In this document: positions 1 through 6,377 of the stretch, piece by piece | How the letters are laid out: each line of letters starts with the position of its first letter | Numbering within the stretch: position 1 is the stretch's first letter | From: Rugosibacter sp. | GTDB lineage: Bacteria > Pseudomonadota > Gammaproteobacteria > Burkholderiales > Rhodocyclaceae | Assembly (NCBI GenBank): GCA_023257495.1 | Contig: JALRCC010000263.1 | Location: 1 to 6,858, forward strand | Direction of reading: 5' to 3' | Length of the DNA stretch: 6,858 nucleotides | Position numbers and translations under genes: made by a program | The notes under the pieces: generated by a model | The model's database searches: none | What the model was told of the DNA's origin: nothing | What the model saw: the letters and a program-made list of their open reading frames with translations, nothing else

Positions 1-836
1 CCTTCGGCGGCACGCAGTTTGGCGCGGATCAATTGAAACTCCAACGAATCGGCTACTTGTTTATAGGGCCTCCCCTGTATCCGATTGCCAATATCAGCTA
101 ACCGCTCGGTGGTCAGAGGGTGGGTACGCAAGTAACCCGGCGTATTGTTGTCATACAGTCGGCCATACTTTTGCAGGCGCAGAAAAAAACTTTCCATGTT
201 GCGAATGTCATACCCTGACCGTTCCAGCAGCCCCAGCCCGATTCGATCGGCTTCTCGCTCAAAATCGCGTGAGTAGTTCAATTGATTCTGTATGCCTATT
301 GCCTGGCCAGTCGTTGCGGCCCCCATCGCCAGGTCAGGATTGCTGCGCGCTGCCAGCACAGCGACGACCAATGCAGCGATGCTGGCAATCTGCCCTTGCC
401 CGGCTTTACTCATCATCCGCGCCTGATGGTGCTGTGTAAGGTGAGAAATTTCGTGCGCGATGACCGAAGCCAATTCGGATTCGGATTCCGCCGCCAGAAT
501 CAGTCCCGTATGTACGCCAATCACGCCCCCAGGAACGGCAAATGCGTTCAATGTCGGGTCGCGCAGGGCGAACAACTCGACTTTTAACCGCGTCTCCTCA
601 CTGTTTCCTGCCAAACGGTTGCCCAGGCGATTAAGGTAAGCATTGACCTCGGCGTCCCCCAGCCAGGAAGGATCACGGCGAATTTCATTCAACACCTGCT
701 CGCCAATGCGCCGTTCCATCGCAGGGGACATATCTGCCTGCGCGATGTCTCCCAGGTCAGGTAAATCATCGGCCAACAAAGGCAGGGGCATGGCGCAAGC
801 CCAGGCGAGGCAAAGAGGCAGCAAATATGGCTTCAT
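1..836 (-). CDS. bepA: M48-family periplasmic metalloprotease, BepA/YfgC-like (3' end outside window)
   Basis: This is a zinc metalloprotease of peptidase family M48, of the BepA/YfgC type, which acts in the periplasm on outer-membrane protein assembly (family knowledge). I translated it by hand; 278 complete codons are visible and the frame runs off the left edge. Residues 1-22 look like a Sec signal peptide ([12 protein letters not shown]...LLA, then DD). The zinc site HEISH is at about residues 128-132. The downstream ligand motif EREAD is at 193-197, and a THP...R motif, also typical of this family, is at 238-245. A hydrophobic segment at about 150-164 follows the zinc helix, as in relatives. 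BepA proteins carry C-terminal TPR repeats; that part would lie beyond the window, so BepA versus another M48 lipoprotein-like protease is not settled. The ATG at 836 is chosen because the signal peptide starts there; I see no clear Shine-Dalgarno site. It is divergent from moaC. Confidence 0.88.
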   Translation of the reverse strand, partial: MKPYLLPLCLAWACAMPLPLLADDLPDLGDIAQADMSPAMERRIGEQVLNEIRRDPSWLGDAEVNAYLNRLGNRLAGNSEETRLKVELFALRDPTLNAFAVPGGVIGVHTGLILAAESESELASVIAHEISHLTQHHQARMMSKAGQGQIASIAALVVAVLAARSNPDLAMGAATTGQAIGIQNQLNYSRDFEREADRIGLGLLERSGYDIRNMESFFLRLQKYGRLYDNNTPGYLRTHPLTTERLADIGNRIQGRPYKQVADSLEFQLIRAKLRAAE

Positions 837-853
837 GCCGCTATGATAGCGGC
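837..853. repeat. perfect 17-base palindrome between divergent genes
   Basis: The sequence GCCGCTATGATAGCGGC is a perfect inverted repeat with 8-base arms around a single central base. It touches the protease start codon (836) and lies 31 bases before the preferred moaC start. On the plus strand it contains TATGAT (842-847), which could be a -10 element for moaC. No good -35 match is seen 16-18 bases upstream. It could be an operator for the divergent pair or a hairpin in the protease mRNA leader. The symmetry is seen directly; the role is inferred. Confidence 0.45.
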
Positions 854-884
854 TCTGCAACGAGAGATTGTGACAATTTATTTC

Positions 885-1406
885 ATGGATGCACCGACCG
901 ATTCTTCCACTCAACGACCCACAGACACCCTCACCCACTTTGATGCCACAGGCCAGGCCCACATGGTGAATGTGGGTCACAAGCCAGAAACTCAACGCCG
1001 CGCCCAGGTCAGCGGCAGTATTCGCATGACACCGACTACTTTCACGATGATCACGCAGGGTTCGGCTCAAAAAGGGGATGTGCTCGGCATTGCGCGCATC
1101 GCCGCCATTCAGGGCAGCAAACGCACGCCGGAGTTAATCCCGCTGTGCCATCCGATTGCGCTTACCCGCGTGGATGTCAGCTTTGTGCCGGATGCTGCCG
1201 CAAGCCGCATCACTATTGAAGTCACCGCTGAAACCGTTGGTCGTACGGGGGTGGAAATGGAAGCACTCACCGCTGCCTCGGTGGGGCTTCTCACCATTTA
1301 TGACATGTGCAAGGCCGTTGATCGCGGCATGGTGATTGAAGACATTCGTCTGCTGGAAAAATCCGGCGGCACATCAGGCCATTGGATTGCTGCGGGGAAC
1401 ACATGA
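885..1406 (+). CDS. moaC: cyclic pyranopterin monophosphate synthase MoaC
   Basis: MoaC is a cytoplasmic enzyme of molybdenum cofactor synthesis. It works after MoaA and converts the cyclic GTP-derived intermediate to cyclic pyranopterin monophosphate. The whole family signature is present in the 173-residue product: [11 protein letters not shown] (lysine about 63), LIPLCHP (about 85-90), [10 protein letters not shown] (about 121-130), [10 protein letters not shown] with the catalytic aspartate and lysine (about 140 and 143), and LLEKSGG near the C-terminus. Its length fits E. coli MoaC (about 161) plus a short N-terminal extension. The frame is open back to an ATG at 843, but that start lies inside the palindrome. 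I prefer the ATG at 885, which leaves about 16 residues before the conserved [13 protein letters not shown]; a GTG at 870 is also possible. No strong Shine-Dalgarno site marks any of them. The stop codon overlaps the start of ctaA (ATGA). Confidence 0.95.
   Translation: MDAPTDSSTQRPTDTLTHFDATGQAHMVNVGHKPETQRRAQVSGSIRMTPTTFTMITQGSAQKGDVLGIARIAAIQGSKRTPELIPLCHPIALTRVDVSFVPDAAASRITIEVTAETVGRTGVEMEALTAASVGLLTIYDMCKAVDRGMVIEDIRLLEKSGGTSGHWIAAGNT
1394..1399 (+). promoter_or_regulatory. ribosome binding site of ctaA
   Basis: GGGGAA lies inside the last codons of moaC. It is 3 bases before the ATG at 1403 and 6 bases before the ATG at 1406. This supports a start at one of those two codons rather than at 1382 or 1436, where no comparable site is seen. 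Confidence 0.6.
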
Positions 1407-2467
1407 TGTCGTCACTCAGCACTGCTAACAAAATCATGAACGAAAACACAGCACCACGTGCTATCGCCCTATGGCTGCTCGTTTGCTGCGCCATGGTTTT
1501 CGCCACACTCATCATCGGCGGCGTTACGCGGCTCACACACGCCGGGCTATCCATTGTCGAATGGCAACCATTGATTGGCGCACTGCCGCCGCTAACCGAA
1601 GCCCATTGGCAGGAGCTGTTTGCCAAATACCAGCTGACGCCGGAATTTCGCCTGCGCAATCATGATATGACCCTCGCGGGCTTTCAGTTCATTTTCTGGT
1701 GGGAGTGGGCTCATCGGCTGTCTGGACGGCTCATCGGGCTGGTCTTTTTTGTACCCTACCTCTGGTTTTTTATTCGCGGCCAATTACGCGGGCAGTTAGC
1801 CTGGAAGGTGCTGGGGTTTTTTATCCTTGGCGGATTGCAAGGCGCGATGGGTTGGTACATGGTGAAAAGCGGCTTGGTCGATGACCCACGTGTATCCCAA
1901 TATCGGCTGGCAGCACATCTGGGCTTGGCCTTCCTGATTTTCGGGTTGATGCTATGGATCGCTCTGGGCATTTTGCAGCCGCGACACAGCACAATCACCG
2001 CATCGACAACGTCGCGCCTGACGCAACGATTAGGGGTTGCGCTGATCGGTCTGGTATTCATCATGGTGCTCTCTGGTGCGCTGGTCGCGGGGATTCATGC
2101 GGGCCTCGCTTACAACACCTTCCCGCTGATGAACGGACATTTCCTTCCCCCGGAATCCTTCGTGCTAACGCCTCTGTGGCTCAACTTTTTCAGCAATATG
2201 GCGACAGTGCAATTTGATCATCGCCTGATTGCCTGGCTGCTGTTAGGGCTGATTCCGTGGTTTGTCTGGCGGGTCAGCAACGAATCGCCCGCTGCCCGCC
2301 CTGTGGCGACGGGACTCCTTATTTGGCTGGGTATTCAAGTCGGGTTGGGCATCAGCACCTTGCTGTTACGCGTGCCCGTGCCGCTGGCCGCTGCCCACCA
2401 AGCTGGGGCAATGATCCTGTTTGGCCTCGTATTGTGGGTCAATCACGCGATTCGACGCAAAAATTGA
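1403..2467 (+). CDS. ctaA: heme A synthase, COX15/CtaA family
   Basis: CtaA/Cox15 is an inner-membrane enzyme that oxidises the C8 methyl group of heme O to a formyl group. This makes the heme A used in aa3-type cytochrome c oxidases. The 354-residue product is very hydrophobic, with about eight membrane segments in two similar halves. The four expected heme-ligand histidines are visible: EWAHRLSGR (H104), AAHLGLA (H172), FDHRLIAW (H273) and AAAHQAGA (H332). The first extracytoplasmic loop carries the conserved glutamate of LSIVEW (E53). It lacks the cysteine pair of Bacillus-type enzymes, so this belongs with the proteobacterial/mitochondrial type. Start codons at 1403 and 1406 are adjacent; the first overlaps the moaC stop by four bases. 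Later starts (1436) would still keep all membrane segments. No cox or ctaB genes lie beside it. It converges on greB with a 26-base gap. Confidence 0.95.
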   Translation: MMSSLSTANKIMNENTAPRAIALWLLVCCAMVFATLIIGGVTRLTHAGLSIVEWQPLIGALPPLTEAHWQELFAKYQLTPEFRLRNHDMTLAGFQFIFWWEWAHRLSGRLIGLVFFVPYLWFFIRGQLRGQLAWKVLGFFILGGLQGAMGWYMVKSGLVDDPRVSQYRLAAHLGLAFLIFGLMLWIALGILQPRHSTITASTTSRLTQRLGVALIGLVFIMVLSGALVAGIHAGLAYNTFPLMNGHFLPPESFVLTPLWLNFFSNMATVQFDHRLIAWLLLGLIPWFVWRVSNESPAARPVATGLLIWLGIQVGLGISTLLLRVPVPLAAAHQAGAMILFGLVLWVNHAIRRKN

Positions 2468-2493
2468 CCGTTTAAACCCTGTTTGCAAAGCTC

Positions 2494-3063
2494 TTATTCG
2501 TAGCGAATCTCGACGATTTCTAGCTCACGCACACCACCGGGGCTGGCAAAGCGGACGGTATCGCCTTCACGCGCCTTGAACAAGGCTCGCGCCAGAGGCG
2601 AAATCCAGCTAATCAAGCCCTCGCCAGGACTGGCTTCATCAATGCCCACAATTTTGTACCTGGCCTCACAGCCATCGGCATCGCAAACAATGACTGTCGC
2701 CGCAAAAAATACTTGCTCGCGATTTTCCTGCACGGTCGGATCAACGATGACGGCTGAATCCAGTCGTTTGCTCAAAAAACGGATTCGCCGATCAATCTCG
2801 CGCAAGCGCTTTTTGCCATAAATGTAATCGCCGTTTTCCGAGCGATCACCATTACCTGCCGCCCACGACACCACCTGCACAATACTTGGCCGCTCCACCT
2901 TGACCAGCTGCTCAAACTCCGCTCGTAGCGTGGCATGGCCCGCTATCGTCATGTAATTTTTGGTGCCTGCAGGCAGGCGGGCGGCCTCGCTGCCCGCTTC
3001 CTCATCATCCTCTTCGCTCGTGCCACCTGGCGCTGGGTCTTCCCTGACAAATGCTTTGTTCAT
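2494..3063 (-). CDS. greB: transcription elongation factor GreB
   Basis: GreB binds the secondary channel of RNA polymerase and stimulates cleavage of the nascent RNA in backtracked complexes. The product (189 residues) has an N-terminal coiled-coil hairpin. At its tip is GDRSENGDY, with the catalytic acidic pair D73 and E76. KKRLREIDRRIRFLSKRLDSA follows, a stretch characteristic of GreB rather than GreA. The C-terminal FKBP-like domain includes VFFAATV, YKIVG, DEA, ISPLARAL and GDTV. An extra N-terminal segment of about 35 residues is rich in acidic residues (SEEDDEEAGSE) and precedes TKNYMT, where E. coli GreB would begin; such extensions are known in betaproteobacterial relatives. A TTG at 3072 would add three residues. 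The ATG at 3063 is preferred because GCAGGA lies about 10 bases upstream of it and only a base or two from the TTG. Confidence 0.95.
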   Translation of the reverse strand: MNKAFVREDPAPGGTSEEDDEEAGSEAARLPAGTKNYMTIAGHATLRAEFEQLVKVERPSIVQVVSWAAGNGDRSENGDYIYGKKRLREIDRRIRFLSKRLDSAVIVDPTVQENREQVFFAATVIVCDADGCEARYKIVGIDEASPGEGLISWISPLARALFKAREGDTVRFASPGGVRELEIVEIRYE

Positions 3064-3073
3064 ATTTTTCAAA

Positions 3074-3079
3074 TCCTGC
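3074..3079 (-). promoter_or_regulatory. ribosome binding site of greB
   Basis: Read on the minus strand this is GCAGGA, ending 10 bases before the ATG at 3063. The spacing is slightly long for that ATG but far too short for the TTG at 3072, so it decides between the two starts. Confidence 0.5.
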
Positions 3080-3270
3080 TGTTTTTAAAGAGTGCCATGC
3101 AGCATCTTAAAGCATGCCCTCTCAATACCTGAAATACAGCAGGATAAAGCCCTCATTAAAATACTTCTACATAAAATCATGACACTAGGAGATTTTTCTA
3201 AAGAAATAGCTGGCGATCCTGCCGTAGTTTCTCGCAACAAAGGGGGCTTCGTGCCGCTACCATTTGCGCT

Positions 3271-3600
3271 ATGAAGACTCAAATCAAGCTTTACGAAGAA
3301 ATCAGCACTTTGTCTCAGAGCATGGTCAATGCAGCGCAAGCGAATAACTGGGATCGCCTGGTTGAGCTGGAACGCCGCGTAGCCGTGCTGCGCAACAAGC
3401 TGATTGCCAGCGATACCAGCCTGGCGCTCAGCACACCTGAGCTGTTGCACAAGCAAAGCCTCATTCAACAAATTCTCGAAGATGACGCAGAAATTCGTCG
3501 CCACACCGAGCCGTGGATGGAGCGGGTACGCCAATTTTTAGGCTCGCAAAAATCTTGCCCGACTACCGCACCTGCAACACGCAAAAACACTTCAGCCTAA
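3271..3600 (+). CDS. fliT: FliT-like flagellar export chaperone
   Basis: The 109-residue product resembles short FliT-family flagellar proteins, which chaperone the filament cap protein FliD and, in enterobacteria, also dampen FlhDC activity. What shows this is size, an almost wholly helical amphipathic composition, and an N-terminal pattern common in betaproteobacterial FliT: YEEISTLSQSMVNAAQANNW followed by DRLVELERRVAVLRNKL. A second helical part (about residues 55-90) ends in a polar, threonine/lysine-rich tail with no obvious structure. No other flagellar gene lies in the window; fliT usually follows fliD and fliS. The ATG overlaps the end of a short upstream open frame as ATGA. There is no clear Shine-Dalgarno site: a GGGGG run at 3242-3246 is about 24 bases away. 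The family is assigned from sequence character only, so moderate certainty is appropriate. Confidence 0.65.
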   Translation: MKTQIKLYEEISTLSQSMVNAAQANNWDRLVELERRVAVLRNKLIASDTSLALSTPELLHKQSLIQQILEDDAEIRRHTEPWMERVRQFLGSQKSCPTTAPATRKNTSA

Positions 3601-3623
3601 ACAGACGAATCCCCCACGTCGGA

Positions 3624-4724
3624 TCAAACTCTCTGGGCAGGCATATGCATTTGCGGATACACGGCAGTGGCCTCGATTTCCAGTAGCAAATCTTCGCGAC
3701 ACATATCCGCCTGCAAATAAACCGCCGTGAGCGCATTGCCCGCACAGCGGGCCAGTTCGGTGCGAATCTGCGCAAGGTCGGCCGGGTGGCGTACGTAGAC
3801 CGTGTAATACAGGCTGGCCAGGTCCAACTTTGGTTGGCTTGCCAGACAACGCTGGCGGTTGGCCTCATCCAGCACGGCCTTGATATTGGCAATCGTTTCG
3901 CGGGTTTGCGCCACCACATTGCCGGGGTGCAGGGTTGCGTGGCCAACAATACTGGCGGTGCCGGATATGAACAACACCTTGTCTTGTCCCATGCATGCCA
4001 GGCTGGCACGAGAAAACGTCGGGCTGCGCGGACCATATTCCTGCGGATATTGGTACGCACTGATCTGGCGCGGATTTTCAATGTTCAGTGGTGCTGCGCG
4101 CCCCGCTAAAAAGGCAATGTGCAATGTCGGCAGCGCCCCCTGAACCAAGCCAGTCTGTCCAAAACCCATGGCACATGCAGCAGGGACATTGCCTGTCACA
4201 TCGCGTCCGTGAGCCAGGAAAGCATCTTGCCGTCCCAGATTGAACTGACGATAACGCTCCAGCCCGAAGCTATGGACATTGATGTCAGCGATGTAATTCC
4301 AGCAGCGGAACAGATAGGGATAACGTAGCCTCTCCAGCAGCGCAAATATCTGTCGATAAGCCGACTCGGTCGCCTGTTGTAACGGCGTTTTATCGATGTC
4401 GGCAAACAGAGCTTCAGGCAGCTCGATCACGCCCAGCAGCGCACCCTCGTCATAACAATAATGAATGGCGCCCGACTGGCCCCGGGTTAACTGCCCGCGA
4501 CCGTGCCAGACTTCGCAGACCGAATCGCCAGCATCCAGCCGCTGCATGGCTACACCCATGCAAGGAACATTAACGGCTGCTTGTATCTGGTTTTTGACAG
4601 CCTCTGCAGAAAAGCAGAAAGCACCCAGCATGCTGTCTTTCCACTGCTCTGATTGTTTTAATAACGCGGCAACGGAAAGCTGTGTGCTATGCAGAGGATA
4701 CCCCGCATCATTCACTTTCCCCAC
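3624..4724 (-). CDS. chorismatase of the FkbO/Hyg5/XanB2 family
   Basis: This family hydrolyses or rearranges chorismate with loss of pyruvate. FkbO-type members make a dihydroxycyclohexadiene carboxylate, Hyg5-type make 3-hydroxybenzoate, and Xanthomonas XanB2 makes both 3- and 4-hydroxybenzoate. The 366-residue product shows the family core: RCWNYIADIN (140-149), ERYRQFNLGRQDAF (156-169), YGPRSPTFSRA (230-240), FISGTASIVGH (252-262), VVAQTRETIANI (270-281) and LLLEIEA near the C-terminus (346-352). The C-terminal half has the RidA/YjgF-like fold that defines the family. Older databases call such proteins pteridine-dependent deoxygenases. The GTG start at 4724 has AGAGG six bases upstream and overlaps the end of rdgC by 17 bases. 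The alternative GTG at 4715 has poor spacing. No pigment or macrolide genes are nearby, so a role in 4-hydroxybenzoate supply for ubiquinone is plausible. The product type cannot be read with certainty from the sequence. Confidence 0.88.
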   Translation of the reverse strand: MGKVNDAGYPLHSTQLSVAALLKQSEQWKDSMLGAFCFSAEAVKNQIQAAVNVPCMGVAMQRLDAGDSVCEVWHGRGQLTRGQSGAIHYCYDEGALLGVIELPEALFADIDKTPLQQATESAYRQIFALLERLRYPYLFRCWNYIADINVHSFGLERYRQFNLGRQDAFLAHGRDVTGNVPAACAMGFGQTGLVQGALPTLHIAFLAGRAAPLNIENPRQISAYQYPQEYGPRSPTFSRASLACMGQDKVLFISGTASIVGHATLHPGNVVAQTRETIANIKAVLDEANRQRCLASQPKLDLASLYYTVYVRHPADLAQIRTELARCAGNALTAVYLQADMCREDLLLEIEATAVYPQMHMPAQRV

Positions 4725-5607
4725 CCAGTGCCTCTGTCAAATGTGCCAACAACTGTCCCAGGCTACCGCACATCAAACTAAAGTTCGCAGCGAACAAATC
4801 ATCCGCATTCTCGGATTGGCGTTCGGCCTCTTCTTTCAAGATATCAAGAAAAGCCAGGCGTTTGATTTGCAGTTGTTCTGTCAGTATGAATGAAACACGA
4901 TCCTGCCAGGTGAGGCTCATACGCGTCACGGTTTTGCCTGCCACGATATGATTGCGCACATCGTCACTATCCAGGTTATGCCGCACATAACGCACGGCTG
5001 CGCGCTCCTCTGCTAAGGCACGCAGTTCGCAATCACGATCAATCGTAAAATCTTCCGGCGCTGCGCCATCGGCCAGCCATTGCGTCATGGCTGTTGCCGG
5101 TGCCAGCCTGGTTTTAAGCAGGCTCAATGGCAAATCGCCGAGCGATGTTTTTAGCTGCTCGATCGCATCATCAGCCCGCTGGCTCGAGGCAGCATCCACT
5201 ACCAGCCAGCGATTGACCGGATCAATCCAAAGATAGGTCAGGCTCCGCTTGGCAAACGCACGCGGAAGCAGCTCTAACGTCATGTGCTCAATCACTTCAC
5301 GCACCTGTTTGCGGCCAGGTTTGTAACCTTGTGCAGCCTCGATATCCTCGAGCTTTTCTTGTGCATACTGGCGCACTACGGCTGCGGGCAACAGCTTTTG
5401 CTCGATGCCCAGCGCGATCAGTTGCTGCTTTTGCTGGGTGAATACCAGCTCACCCTCCACGCCGCGCGGCGGCACCCAGCCACGCGCCATCTGATCAGTG
5501 GCACCACACCCGACAAACAATCCACGGTTAAGGGCTGTGGCCAAATCCTCGCTGGCATACTGCCAGGCATCCGCAAGACGAAAAATCTGAAGGTTACGAA
5601 ACCACAT
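4708..5607 (-). CDS. rdgC: recombination-associated protein RdgC
   Basis: RdgC is a nucleoid-associated protein that binds double-stranded DNA without strong sequence preference. As a ring-shaped dimer it limits RecA loading and activity. The 299-residue product matches E. coli RdgC (303) along its full length by eye. It has WFRNLQIFRL at the N-terminus, GWVPPRG (about 43-49), LLPRAFAKRS (about 113-122), LWIDPVNRWLVVDAASSQ (about 126-143), DLPLSLL (157-163), TQWLADG, NHIVAGKTVTRMSLTWQDR (about 218-236), IKRLAF, and a C-terminal ANFSLMCGSLGQLL...ALGGE. The ATG at 5607 starts directly at the conserved N-terminus; no good Shine-Dalgarno site precedes it. A candidate promoter lies in the 74-base gap after lolA. 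The chorismatase gene begins inside the last codons of rdgC, so the two are probably co-transcribed and may be translationally coupled. Confidence 0.95.
   Translation of the reverse strand: MWFRNLQIFRLADAWQYASEDLATALNRGLFVGCGATDQMARGWVPPRGVEGELVFTQQKQQLIALGIEQKLLPAAVVRQYAQEKLEDIEAAQGYKPGRKQVREVIEHMTLELLPRAFAKRSLTYLWIDPVNRWLVVDAASSQRADDAIEQLKTSLGDLPLSLLKTRLAPATAMTQWLADGAAPEDFTIDRDCELRALAEERAAVRYVRHNLDSDDVRNHIVAGKTVTRMSLTWQDRVSFILTEQLQIKRLAFLDILKEEAERQSENADDLFAANFSLMCGSLGQLLAHLTEALGGESE
4731..4735 (-). promoter_or_regulatory. ribosome binding site of the chorismatase gene
   Basis: On the minus strand this reads AGAGG, six bases before the GTG at 4724, and lies within the rdgC coding sequence. 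It supports GTG at 4724 over GTG at 4715. Confidence 0.5.
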
Positions 5608-5625
5608 GGCGGGAAAGTCTGAATA

Positions 5626-5655
5626 ATTAAAAGGGTTGGGATTCTACGCAGTCAC
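5626..5655 (-). promoter_or_regulatory. candidate sigma-70 promoter for rdgC
   Basis: On the minus strand GTGACT (5650-5655) is followed after 18 bases by TTTAAT (5626-5631), within an AT-rich stretch just upstream of rdgC. It lies directly downstream of the likely lolA terminator, where a new promoter would be expected. Both hexamers deviate from consensus, so this is a weak call. Confidence 0.3.
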
Positions 5656-5660
5656 CGCTG

Positions 5661-5682
5661 AAAAACGACGCCGCACTGGCGT
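5661..5682 (-). terminator. likely rho-independent terminator of lolA
   Basis: Read on the minus strand, ACGCC-AGTGC-GGCGT forms a five-base-pair GC-rich stem with a five-base loop (5668-5682). It is followed by CG and then five T (5661-5665). The stem starts at the last base of the lolA stop codon. The stem is short and the T-run modest, so termination may be partial. Confidence 0.5.
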
Positions 5683-6299
5683 TATTCTTTCAGCACATCC
5701 ACCCCGGCAGGTGGCGTAAAGCGAAAAAGGCTGGCCGCTAGCGCGGGATTCACTTCAAAGCGGTCAAACCTGAGGCTACTGATTTGGCCAAAGCTGTCAT
5801 GAATTTCCATACTCACCGGTTGATTCGCCTTGAAACCGATTTTGACCAATTCAAAACTGGCTTCCCCCGTACGCGATGTAGCCTCGATAAACTCGATACC
5901 ATCAACAGAAGGCGCCTCTTTCAGCACAAAATTCTTTTCGATATCCTGCCCCGCCAAGAGCGCAGCAGGACTCGAGCCTAAAGCCGCGCCTACTTTCTTG
6001 ATTGCAACCTGATTCAGCTCGGGATCAAAACTCCAGAGCTTAACGCCATCGCTCACCAGCAATTGCGGATAGGGTTTTTCATACGACCAGCGAAATTTCC
6101 CGGGTCGTTGCAGGGAAAAACTGCCGCTGGATAGCTGTGGCTTGCGGCCTGATTTACTCGCGACACTTTGACTAAACGTACCCTGCGCACTCGCCGTGTG
6201 GGCAACGAAATACTTTAATTGCTCCAGAGCCGTCGCCATGGCGACCGGTGCAAAACCAATGCTGAAAAACGCGCAAACACCATAGATAATTTTTTTCAT
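5682..6299 (-). CDS. lolA: outer-membrane lipoprotein carrier protein LolA
   Basis: LolA is the periplasmic chaperone that takes lipoproteins from the LolCDE complex in the inner membrane and hands them to LolB in the outer membrane. The product has 205 residues (E. coli LolA 203). A signal peptide occupies residues 1-22 (MKKII, a hydrophobic core, then VAMA with cleavage before TALEQL). The mature part shows TFSQSV (41-46), SGSFSLQRPGKFRWSYEKPY (58-77) with the conserved RPGKFRW, LLVSDGVKLWSFDPELNQV (80-98), and the C-terminal FGQISSLRFDRFEVNPAL typical of the LolA beta-barrel fold. A TTG at 6317 would add six residues in front of the signal peptide. The ATG at 6299 is preferred because the signal peptide begins there. 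It follows ftsK by 78 bases, the order found in many Proteobacteria. Confidence 0.95.
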   Translation of the reverse strand: MKKIIYGVCAFFSIGFAPVAMATALEQLKYFVAHTASAQGTFSQSVASKSGRKPQLSSGSFSLQRPGKFRWSYEKPYPQLLVSDGVKLWSFDPELNQVAIKKVGAALGSSPAALLAGQDIEKNFVLKEAPSVDGIEFIEATSRTGEASFELVKIGFKANQPVSMEIHDSFGQISSLRFDRFEVNPALAASLFRFTPPAGVDVLKE

Positions 6300-6377
6300 G
6301 TCGTGATTATCGCTCAAGCTTTTTTGGTTACCGTATAGCGGTCAAAGCAAGTCAGACCGACAAATACTCGGAGGACT

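Noticed and set aside
1291..1659. Minus-strand open frame across the moaC/ctaA junction
   Set aside because: Both plus-strand genes are strongly supported here and the antisense product shows no domain.
2470..2489. Small palindromes GTTTAAAC and TTTGCAAA after ctaA
   Set aside because: They are short, AT-rich and form no stable hairpin with a T-run, so they do not support a terminator call.
3084..3111. Possible greB promoter on the minus strand (TTTAAG, 16 bases, TTTAAA)
   Set aside because: Both boxes match consensus poorly and the stretch is AT-rich, so such a match is expected by chance.
3199..3228. Possible flagellar sigma-28 promoter upstream of fliT (TAAAGAAA ... GCCGTAGT)
   Set aside because: The spacing between the boxes is 14 bases instead of about 11, and the second box departs from GCCGATAA; too weak to annotate.
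3085..3534. Minus-strand open frame of 149 codons opposite fliT
   Set aside because: It lies antisense to the fliT-like gene, has no recognisable motif, and its sequence reads as the reverse shadow of a helical, charged protein.
3563..4081. Minus-strand open frame of 172 codons within the chorismatase gene
   Set aside because: Its arginine-, tryptophan- and cysteine-rich translation is typical of a wrong frame, and the overlapping frame carries clear chorismatase motifs.
6330..6342. Inverted repeat ACCGTATAGCGGT upstream of lolA, sharing ATAGCGG with the palindrome at 837-853
   Set aside because: Only four outer base pairs match and the shared heptamer is too short to claim a common regulator of the two outer-membrane genes.
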